Assembly: GCA_040753075.1 (NCBI GenBank)
Contig: JBFMHA010000049.1
Location: 1-27,331, forward strand
Reading direction: 5' to 3'
DNA: 27,331 nucleotides
From: UBA6814 sp040753075
GTDB taxonomy: Bacteria > Desulfobacterota > Desulfovibrionia > Desulfovibrionales > Desulfovibrionaceae
In this document: piece by piece, positions 21,231 to 27,331 of the stretch
Position numbering within the stretch: position 1 is the stretch's first letter
Layout of the letters: each line of letters begins with the position of its first letter
Position numbers and translations under genes: made by a program
The notes under the pieces: model-generated
Seen by the model: only the letters and a program-made list of their open reading frames with translations
The model's database searches: none
What the model was told of the DNA's origin: nothing

Positions 21231-23096
21231 ATGACCGACGAGAAGAAGGATCTGAACGCAGAGGGCCGCTCCGGGCTGGAGATCGAGGAGATCACCTGGG
21301 AGCTGGAGGATTCCTCGGCGCCGGCAAAGGAGCCCGAGCCGAAGGCGGCTGCGGAGCCTGCGCCGGAAGAGGCCGCGCCGGCGTTGACGCTGGATGCCGG
21401 AGCTCCCGAGGAGGAGCCGTACGCGCCCAGCGGCGCGGCGCTCGATCCCTTTGCCGCGCCCGGAGCCCCGGAGCCCGAGTCGGGCTACGAGGAGCAGCCT
21501 GCCTACGAGCCGGAGCCGGCCTATGAGGAGCAGCCCGCCTACGAGGCCGAGCCGCCTTCCGGGCCGGATTCCTATCAGGCCGAGCCCGCCTATGAGCCCG
21601 AACCGGAATACGCTCCCGAACAAGAGCCGGTCTACGAGGCCGAGCCCCTTGTCGAGGTGGAGACGCCCGAGGTCACGCTGAGCGAGGCCGAGGCCACGGC
21701 GTACCCGGAGGAGCCGGCGGAAGAACCGGCGGCGGAGCACGAGCCGGAGCAGTACGACTATACCGGCCTGTGGGGCTGGCGGCAGAGCGCCTCCGGGTTC
21801 ACCCCCTTCATCTTCGAGTCGGACAAGACCCTGCACCGCTTCTCGCCGGGCCGCATCGACCTGGTGGAGGACGTGGGGGCCATGGGCCGCTATTTCACCT
21901 ATCTGGTCGATTTCGCCGACGCCCCGGGCATGGGGCTGCTGACCCTGTCCACCGAGATGAAGTACGCCCCGGTCCTGGCCCGCAAGAACCTGGAGGAGAT
22001 CGGCGAGCTGTCCACCGACGGGATCCTGAAGATCTTCGCCAAGCGCAAGCTGGAGGGCGGACAGGTCAGCGCCTTCTACGAGGTCTTGCCCCGGGATCGC
22101 TACGCGGGCATAAGCGAGGCCTACCAGGCCTTCGCCCCGGGCTTCATCATCTTCGACACGGTGAGCCTGCTCCACTCCCTGCTCAAGCGGGTTCGCGGCG
22201 GGGTGGGGGCGGTGGCCCTGCACCTGCCCGGGGCCATCCTCATGCTGGCGGGCAAGAGCGGCCAGGTGAACCTGGCGCGGCGCTACACCCTCATCGGCGA
22301 CGACGAGCAGGCGCTCACCGAGGGCATCTTCGCCCTGGAGCAGGACCTCACCGCCCTGCAGAAGAACCTCGGCCAGAAGATCCCCCAGGTGGAGTGGATC
22401 GAGGCCCTCACCCCCACCCTGAACCTGGCCCGGCCGGATGTGGAGATCCCCATCGTGGCCTGGCCGGTGCACATGCTGACCCTGAACGGCGAGCGCATGT
22501 GGTCGGCGCTGCCCTCGGCCATCCGGCGGGCCTCCTCCCTGGACGCCCTGGGACCCAAGGAGGAGTTGTTCCTGCGTCCCCTGGAGGGCCTGGAGAAGTT
22601 CGTCTGGGTCGTGTTCCTGGCCCTGTGCATCGTGGCCGGGCTGCTGTTCTTCCAGGTGAACTCCGCCCGGCAGGGGCTGGACGCCCATATCCAGGCCCTG
22701 TCCCGGCAGAACCAGATGGCGGAGCAGGACATACGCTCGCGGGCGGTGGAGCTCTCCGCCCAGGACGTGGAGCCCGCCCTGAACCTGGCCAGGGAGTTCA
22801 ACCTGGCCGCGGTGTCCCCTCCCTTCGGCGAGATGTGGAACTACCTGGCTTCGCTCCGGCCGGCCTCCATCCGGGTGGACGCCCTGGAGTTCGCCTACCA
22901 GCAGGACAGCCTTGGCGTCCGCCTGGAGGGCGAGGTGGAGATGGAGCTCACCAGGGCCCAGCAGCTGTTCAACGGATTCCTCGGCACGCTGGAGAAGAAC
23001 GGCTTCAAGATCGACAGCCAGCAACTGGACCTGGGGCTGGAGGGGAACTACTACACCCTGAACGTCCGTTGGCCTCTGCAGAAAGAGGGGGAATAG
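21231..23096 (+). CDS. GspL/PilM-PilN-like assembly protein with acidic repeat N-terminus (MshI-like)
   Basis: The 621-residue protein has three parts. Residues about 20-178 are an acidic, Pro/Glu/Ala/Tyr-rich disordered tail with repeated YEEQPAYEPEP units. Residues about 180-450 look like a PilM/GspL-type actin-like domain (FYEVLPRDRYAG, GFIIFDTVSLLHSLL, VALHLPGAILML). One membrane helix (about 457-478, FVWVVFLALCIVAGLLFFQV) leads to a periplasmic part with a coiled coil and the ferredoxin-like pattern VRLEGEVEMELTRAQQLFNGFL and FKIDSQQLDL. This equals a fused PilM+PilN, as in GspL and MshI. The ATG at 21231 follows the previous gene by 22 bases. Its likely role is to link the ATPase to the periplasmic complex. 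Confidence 0.75.
   Translation: MTDEKKDLNAEGRSGLEIEEITWELEDSSAPAKEPEPKAAAEPAPEEAAPALTLDAGAPEEEPYAPSGAALDPFAAPGAPEPESGYEEQPAYEPEPAYEEQPAYEAEPPSGPDSYQAEPAYEPEPEYAPEQEPVYEAEPLVEVETPEVTLSEAEATAYPEEPAEEPAAEHEPEQYDYTGLWGWRQSASGFTPFIFESDKTLHRFSPGRIDLVEDVGAMGRYFTYLVDFADAPGMGLLTLSTEMKYAPVLARKNLEEIGELSTDGILKIFAKRKLEGGQVSAFYEVLPRDRYAGISEAYQAFAPGFIIFDTVSLLHSLLKRVRGGVGAVALHLPGAILMLAGKSGQVNLARRYTLIGDDEQALTEGIFALEQDLTALQKNLGQKIPQVEWIEALTPTLNLARPDVEIPIVAWPVHMLTLNGERMWSALPSAIRRASSLDALGPKEELFLRPLEGLEKFVWVVFLALCIVAGLLFFQVNSARQGLDAHIQALSRQNQMAEQDIRSRAVELSAQDVEPALNLAREFNLAAVSPPFGEMWNYLASLRPASIRVDALEFAYQQDSLGVRLEGEVEMELTRAQQLFNGFLGTLEKNGFKIDSQQLDLGLEGNYYTLNVRWPLQKEGE
21486..21653 (+). repeat. In-frame repeats encoding an acidic Pro/Glu/Tyr tail
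   Basis: A 36-base unit starting at 21486 (TAC GAG GAG CAG) repeats at 21522 (TAT GAG GAG CAG), with further shortened, diverged copies to about 21653. The units encode YEEQPAYEPEP-like peptides within the MshI-like protein. Synonymous differences between copies suggest the repeat is old and selected at protein level. Confidence 0.7.
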
Positions 23097-23768
23097 ATGC
23101 ATCCGGTGCGGCAGTTCATCATTGTCCGTTGGGCCCTCTACGTGGTCGTGGTCCTGGGCGTCGCGGCCTTTTTCGGGACCCGCCAGCCGGTCGCGCCGAC
23201 ATTCACGTCCGATGTGGCCACGCGATTGGCGCCCAAGAAGGTGCAGCTCCCGGACCCGGCCGTGGTCAAGACCCTGGATTCGGCCATCGCGGTGCTCAAG
23301 GGCGAGAGGGTTCCCTTTGGCGGCGTGGACCGGGTGGAGTCGAGCCTCATCGCCTTGCACAGGGAGGAGGTCACGGCCACCGGCCAGAAGAAAATGCCGG
23401 TGTCGCTCAGCGCCATCTTCATGGGCCCGCCCAAGAAGTACGCCATCATCAACGGCGCGGTGCTCGAGGCTGGAGACAGGCTGCCCGACGGCCGCATCCT
23501 CAAGGACATCCAGCCCGACGGCGTGGTCCTGGGCGTGGGGGACGTGGAGGAGCGGTTCGAGTGGCTCCCCTCGTTCCGGGTGGAGCTGAAGAAGCCTGCG
23601 GAAACGCCCGCCGCCGCGCCGACCGGCGATGGCCAGGAGGGGGGGGCGGCTGCCCCGGCCTCCCCGGCGCCCCAGGCGGACCTGCAGAACCTGCCTGAGA
23701 ATCCGACTCCGGAACAGGCCCTGAACATCCTGCAGCAGCTGAAGAAGCAGCAGGCCAAGCAGCAATAG
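23097..23768 (+). CDS. PilP/GspC-like assembly protein (MshK-like)
   Basis: The 223-residue protein has one N-terminal membrane helix (about residues 12-27, ALYVVVVLGVAAFFG) and a periplasmic domain with the homology-region pattern of GspB/GspC and PilP: LSAIFMGPPKKYAIINGAVLEAGD followed by GRILKDIQPDGVVLGV. Such domains contact the secretin's N-terminal domains and connect it to the inner-membrane complex. The tail is Pro/Ala-rich and ends in a Gln/Lys-rich helix. The ATG at 23097 directly follows the previous stop codon, so translation is likely coupled, and the product precedes the secretin gene as MshK does. Confidence 0.8.
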   Translation: MHPVRQFIIVRWALYVVVVLGVAAFFGTRQPVAPTFTSDVATRLAPKKVQLPDPAVVKTLDSAIAVLKGERVPFGGVDRVESSLIALHREEVTATGQKKMPVSLSAIFMGPPKKYAIINGAVLEAGDRLPDGRILKDIQPDGVVLGVGDVEERFEWLPSFRVELKKPAETPAAAPTGDGQEGGAAAPASPAPQADLQNLPENPTPEQALNILQQLKKQQAKQQ

Positions 23769-23858
23769 GCCCGGCGGCCGAGAACTTTGGGGGATTCCAT
23801 GACGCTTCAGGAGACTTCGGCCCCGACCCCGAGGGGGAGGGTGAATAAGGGACACGCC

Positions 23859-25442
23859 ATGCGGGGGATCATCGTCGGTTTGACCATCGTCGCGCTCAGC
23901 CTGGTCCTGGCCTCCTGCGCCCAGAAGCAGCACAAGCAGCTGGAGACCAACCTGGGCTACGACGCCCTGTACAAGGCCCTGAAAAAGGAAGAGCAGGACT
24001 TCGTCAAGGCCCGGGCCCGCGAGGAGCAGATGCAGCGCCGGCAGGAGCAGCTCGAGGCCGCCATCCAGCCCGTGCTCCCGGAGTTCAATCCCCTGGACGA
24101 GACCACCATCTCCATCAGCGTGCAGGAAGAGACGATCCACAACGTGCTCTTCATCGTGGCCCGCAACGCAGGCCTGAACCTGATCATCGAGCCGGGCATC
24201 AGCCTGGAGAACCGGGTCACCATCAGCTTCGAGGACGCCCAGTCCAGCCTGGTGGTGGACAAGCTCCTGCAGGCCTACGACCTGGCCTGGGAGGTCAGGG
24301 AGAACGTCCTCTTCGTCAACCGCTTCATGGAGCAGACCTTCGACCTGGACTTCGTGAACACCAAGACCGAGATATCGACCAAGGCCGGCGGCGACATCTT
24401 CGGCGGCGCCCTGAGCTCGACAACCGGTGGCGGCACCAGCGACCTTTCAGGCGAGTTCAAGGTGAATACCGAGTTGAAGAGCAAGATGGAGGATGACTCC
24501 CTTTACGGCACTGTCGAGAAGGGGGTTAAGAAAATCATCGAGGGCGGCGCCGTCGGAGCGGACGCCAGCGCCTCAGGATACTATAGCCTCGATCCCGTGG
24601 CCGGCCAACTCATGGTCAGGACCAGCCCGGGCAAGATGCGCTCCATCGCCAAGATGATCAACAATTTAAAGACCAAGCTCTCCCGCCAGGTGATCATCGA
24701 CGCCCGCATCCTGGAGGTCCGCCTCTCGGACGAGTTCTCCCTGGGCATCGACTGGAACTGGGTCTCCCGGCGCCTGGCCTTCCAGCAGCCGTGGACCATC
24801 ACCTATGGCGGGCACAACGAACTGGGCGCGATCACCGGAAGCAACCAGAACAGCGTGCTGACCATCGCCGGCAAGGTGGGCGACGACACCGTGAGTTCGG
24901 CCATCCAGGCCATGCAGGCCTTCGGCGGGATCAAGATCGTGGCCAACCCGCACGTGCGCGCCAAGCACGGCCAGCCCGCCCTGTTCACCTCGGGCACCTC
25001 GCAGAAGTATGTGAGCGAGATCACACGCGACACGGACGACCAGGGCAACACGACCTTCTCGGTCATAACGTCCACTGTCTTCGAGGGGGTCATGCTCGGC
25101 GTGGTCTGCTACGTGGGCGACGACGGCAAGATCGACATGCAGATCTATCCCATCAAGTCCGAGGTGGACGACGCCAGCCTGGCCCTCACCGATGTGACCG
25201 CCTCGGGCGACAAGATTTCCCTGCCCAAGGTGGACGTGAAGAACGTCATGAGCACGGTCCGGGTCTCCCCGGGCGACGTGATCATCCTGGGCGGCCTGAT
25301 CGACAAGACTACCGGCAAGACCGACTCCGGGATCCCGGGCCTCTCGGACATCCCGGTCCTCGGCTGGGCCTTCAAGGGCCGCGCCCAGACCGAGGTGGTC
25401 CGCGAACTGGTCATCATCATGGACATCCGGGTGGTGCAATGA
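23859..25442 (+). CDS. mshL: MshL-like secretin lipoprotein
   Basis: The 527-residue outer-membrane channel protein starts with a lipoprotein signal (MRGIIVGLTIVALSLVLASC; lipobox LASC, Cys20). An N0/STN-type domain follows at about 85-160 (ISVQEETIHNVLFIVARNAGLNLIIEPG). The secretin domain fills about the last 280 residues and ends with the family signature VSPGDVIILGGLI...GIPGLSDIPVLGWAFKG and ELVIIMDIRVV. The ATG at 23859 is chosen because it gives a standard lipoprotein signal and has AAGGGA six bases upstream; ATG 23799 and TTG 23787 would add up to 24 unneeded residues. Its stop overlaps the next ATG (ATGA), showing coupling. PilQ or GspD would be alternatives, but gene order favours MshL. 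Confidence 0.93.
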   Translation: MRGIIVGLTIVALSLVLASCAQKQHKQLETNLGYDALYKALKKEEQDFVKARAREEQMQRRQEQLEAAIQPVLPEFNPLDETTISISVQEETIHNVLFIVARNAGLNLIIEPGISLENRVTISFEDAQSSLVVDKLLQAYDLAWEVRENVLFVNRFMEQTFDLDFVNTKTEISTKAGGDIFGGALSSTTGGGTSDLSGEFKVNTELKSKMEDDSLYGTVEKGVKKIIEGGAVGADASASGYYSLDPVAGQLMVRTSPGKMRSIAKMINNLKTKLSRQVIIDARILEVRLSDEFSLGIDWNWVSRRLAFQQPWTITYGGHNELGAITGSNQNSVLTIAGKVGDDTVSSAIQAMQAFGGIKIVANPHVRAKHGQPALFTSGTSQKYVSEITRDTDDQGNTTFSVITSTVFEGVMLGVVCYVGDDGKIDMQIYPIKSEVDDASLALTDVTASGDKISLPKVDVKNVMSTVRVSPGDVIILGGLIDKTTGKTDSGIPGLSDIPVLGWAFKGRAQTEVVRELVIIMDIRVVQ

Positions 25443-26221
25443 GCGTCATCTACAAGAGCCTGCAGCAGCTCCAGGAAAAGGAGCGGGTCAGGACCTCGGC
25501 CTCCACGCCCCAGGCCGTGGCCCCGCGCATGCGCCAGATCCTGGTGCGCGGCGGGGTCATCATCGGCATCTTCCTGCTCCTGGTGGGGTCCGGGGCCTAC
25601 TTCATCAAGACCCAGATCCAGACCATCACCGCGCCTCCGCCCCCGGACACCACGGTCGGGGCGGCCAGGCAAGCGGCCGCTCCCCCGCCCGCGCCCGCGG
25701 CGGCCGAGGAAATTCCCAAGGAGGCGCCCAAGCTGGCCACCCCGGAGCCGCTGCTCACCCAGCGCCTGCACCGGGAGGCTCCCCAGCGCCAGGAGCCCCT
25801 GGACCTCACCAAGCCCACCAAGGCCCTGGAGACGCACTTCGCCAGCCAGGCCCGCAAGAACGAGGAGCTCCTGTCCCTGGAGAAGAAGCTCGTCCAGACC
25901 ACCAACCAGGGGGACATCACCCAGTCCCGGGAGATCCTCTCCACCATGGCCTCCCAGCTCGGCAAGCAGGAGAGCGCCACCAAGTTCAAGTGGGACGGAT
26001 ACCTGGCCCTCAGGGAGAAGCGGTACACGGACGCCGAGAACTACTACCGCCGGGCCCTTTCCCTGAAGCCGTCGGACTTCACGTCCAACCTGAATCTCCT
26101 GTACGCCCTCATGGGCCAGGGCAAGACCGAGGAGGCGGTGGCCATCTACCGCAAGCTGGTGGAGCGCTACCCCATGAACGAGAAGGTCCTGGCCGTGGGC
26201 AGCGCCCTGGGCCAGCGCTGA
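25439..26221 (+). CDS. mshN: MshN-like membrane-anchored TPR protein
   Basis: The 260-residue protein begins MSVIYKSLQQLQ, similar to the start of MshN proteins. A membrane helix spans about residues 38-56, followed by an Ala/Pro-rich periplasmic linker and TPR repeats at about 180-245 (GYLALREKRYTDAENYYRRALSLKP, LMGQGKTEEAVAIYRKLVERYP). It overlaps the mshL stop by four bases (ATGA). MshN-type proteins are thought to help assemble the periplasmic part of the pilus machine. It is the last gene of the operon, followed by a terminator. Confidence 0.85.
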   Translation: MSVIYKSLQQLQEKERVRTSASTPQAVAPRMRQILVRGGVIIGIFLLLVGSGAYFIKTQIQTITAPPPPDTTVGAARQAAAPPPAPAAAEEIPKEAPKLATPEPLLTQRLHREAPQRQEPLDLTKPTKALETHFASQARKNEELLSLEKKLVQTTNQGDITQSREILSTMASQLGKQESATKFKWDGYLALREKRYTDAENYYRRALSLKPSDFTSNLNLLYALMGQGKTEEAVAIYRKLVERYPMNEKVLAVGSALGQR

Positions 26222-26243
26222 AGCGGACCAGATCGCGGAACAG

Positions 26244-26274
26244 GCCCCCGGGTCCATACGGACCGGGGGCTTTT
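26244..26274 (+). terminator. Intrinsic terminator of the pilus assembly operon
   Basis: GCCCCCGGGTCC (26244-26255) pairs with GGACCGGGGGC (26260-26270) with one bulged G, around an ATAC loop, followed by TTTT (26271-26274). It lies 22 bases after the mshN stop codon. Confidence 0.88.
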
Positions 26275-26371
26275 CATTGCGTCTTCACTGGACGTTGCCC
26301 CTTTCTTTTGAGGCGTGAAAAAGGTATCCTCCGGGAATCTGACAGTGGTTTTCGCGGCAGGAGACAGACTC

Positions 26372-27331
26372 ATGAGCAAGGCCGGAAAGGCGACGACGCT
26401 GGAGCCCGGGGGCGACATGGACCCGCGCCAGCTCGATCATCTCTACAAGTATGCCGAGATCGGCATGGCCCTGTCCGGCGAGTCCAACGTCAACCGGCTC
26501 CTGGAGATGATCATCCACGAGGCCCGGGAGATCACCCGGGCCGACGCCGGCACCCTCTACATGGTGAACGAGGAGGGGCTGGCCCTCAATTTCGTCATCC
26601 TCCAGAACGACACCATGAAGGTGCGCATGGGCGGCACCTCGGGCGCGCCCGTGAACCTGCCGCCCGTTCCCCTCATGCGCGACGGCGCGCCCAACCACGC
26701 CAACGTCTCGTCCCACGTGGCCATCACCGGCGAACTGGTGAACATCGCCGACGTGTACGAGTCCAGGGCCTTCGACTTCACGGGCCCGCGCAAGTACGAC
26801 GAGGCCACCGGCTACCGCTCCAAGTCCATGCTGGTCATCCCCATGCGCAACCACGAGAACGACATCATCGGGGTGCTCCAGCTCCTGAACGCCAAGGACG
26901 CGGGCCACGAAACCGTGGAGTTCTCGGACGACCACGTGGCGCTCATCGCCTCCCTGGCTTCCCAGGCCGCGGCGGCCCTGACCAAGACCAAGCTCATCCA
27001 GGACCTCAAGGACCTGTTCTACGCCTTCATCAAGAGCATCGCGGGCGCCATCGAAGAGAAGTCCCCCTACACCGGCGGCCACATCAACCGGGTGGTGGAC
27101 CTGACCATGATGATGGCCGAGAAGATCAACGCCATGACCGAAGGGCCCTTCGCCGAGGTGCGCCTCACCGAGGAGGACCTGGAGGAGCTCAAGCTGGCGG
27201 CGTGGTTGCACGACGTGGGCAAGATCACCACTCCCGAGAGCGTGGTGGACAAGGCCAACAAGCTGGAGACCATCTTCGACCGGGTGCATTTCGTGGCCCA
27301 GCGCTTCGACCTCATCGCCAAGGCCATGGAG
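26372..27331 (+). CDS. GAF-HD phosphohydrolase, HD-GYP-like (partial, runs off the window)
   Basis: The first 320 residues are present and no stop codon occurs before the window end. A GAF sensor domain covers about residues 25-205 (LLEMIIHEAREITRADAGTLYMV ... SMLVIPMRNHENDIIGVLQLLNAKD). The HD domain follows from about 220, with His237 in YTGGHINRVV and the metal-binding HD pair His280-Asp281 in LHDVGKITTPE. After this, canonical HD-GYP proteins carry PGxLTxEE and HxxxG; here VVDKANKLETIFDRVHFVAQRFDLI is seen instead, so it is a non-canonical variant. Activity against c-di-GMP is possible but not shown. The ATG at 26372 has AGGAGA seven bases upstream. It is separated from mshN by a terminator. 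Confidence 0.88.
   Translation, partial: MSKAGKATTLEPGGDMDPRQLDHLYKYAEIGMALSGESNVNRLLEMIIHEAREITRADAGTLYMVNEEGLALNFVILQNDTMKVRMGGTSGAPVNLPPVPLMRDGAPNHANVSSHVAITGELVNIADVYESRAFDFTGPRKYDEATGYRSKSMLVIPMRNHENDIIGVLQLLNAKDAGHETVEFSDDHVALIASLASQAAAALTKTKLIQDLKDLFYAFIKSIAGAIEEKSPYTGGHINRVVDLTMMMAEKINAMTEGPFAEVRLTEEDLEELKLAAWLHDVGKITTPESVVDKANKLETIFDRVHFVAQRFDLIAKAME

Noticed and set aside
21054..24140. 1028-codon open frame on the minus strand opposite the assembly genes
   Set aside because: Low-complexity Leu/Gly/His/Arg-rich translation opposite several clear genes; no start signal or domain.
24791..25438. Upstream extension of the mshN frame into the secretin gene
   Set aside because: It overlaps the secretin's conserved end; the ATGA overlap at 25439 with the MSVIYKSL start is the natural start.
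26275..26371. Sigma54 or sigma28 promoter before the GAF-HD gene
   Set aside because: No TGGCAC-N5-TTGC or TAAA-N15-GCCGATAA pattern; the TTGCCC and TATCCT boxes are 24 bases apart, too far for sigma70.

Overview
This window comes from a high-GC Gram-negative bacterium, most likely a sulfate-reducing Desulfovibrionales member. The main evidence is a complete four-gene qrcABCD operon, whose product (the Qrc menaquinone reductase) is characteristic of sulfate reducers that use periplasmic cytochrome c3. I see no tRNA, rRNA, CRISPR array or insertion sequence.

Layout. (1) 155-2192, minus strand: rfbC then manC, two nucleotide-sugar genes for surface polysaccharide. (2) 2193-2528: a divergent control region with a sigma70-like promoter and leader hairpins. 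(3) 2529-7426: qrcABCD, closed by a strong intrinsic terminator at 7452-7484. (4) 7629-13757: a pilin block. It holds three related minor prepilins (the second with a large lectin-like C-terminal region), a fourth prepilin, a degenerate UshA-like secreted protein, and a separately transcribed pilin with its own promoter, leader RNA and terminator. (5) 13865-15871: a membrane GT-C/TMTC-like protein with TPRs, a candidate pilin glycosyltransferase. (6) 16055-26221: an MSHA-type pilus assembly operon in the order MshM-like ATPase, MshE ATPase, MshG platform, a small MshJ/PilO-position protein, a GspL/PilN-like protein, a PilP/GspC-like protein, MshL secretin lipoprotein and MshN-like TPR protein, closed by a terminator at 26244-26274. 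(7) 26372 to the end: a GAF-HD phosphohydrolase cut by the window edge.

The unifying theme I find is cyclic di-GMP control of this pilus at two levels. The leader of the separately transcribed pilin (about 12852-12928) folds, helix by helix, like a GEMM-I (c-di-GMP-I) riboswitch, with a GNRA tetraloop, the AAAGCC segment and the 1-versus-3-nucleotide internal loop. The assembly ATPase begins with two 24-residue MshEN motifs separated by exactly five residues, the known c-di-GMP-binding signature. A GAF-HD protein that could degrade a cyclic dinucleotide follows the operon. The pilus would thus be controlled in both subunit supply and motor activity, and may carry a lectin-type adhesin pilin at its tip. 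No prepilin peptidase and no PilT-like retraction ATPase are in the window.

All functional assignments are from reading motifs and gene order; no database search was run.
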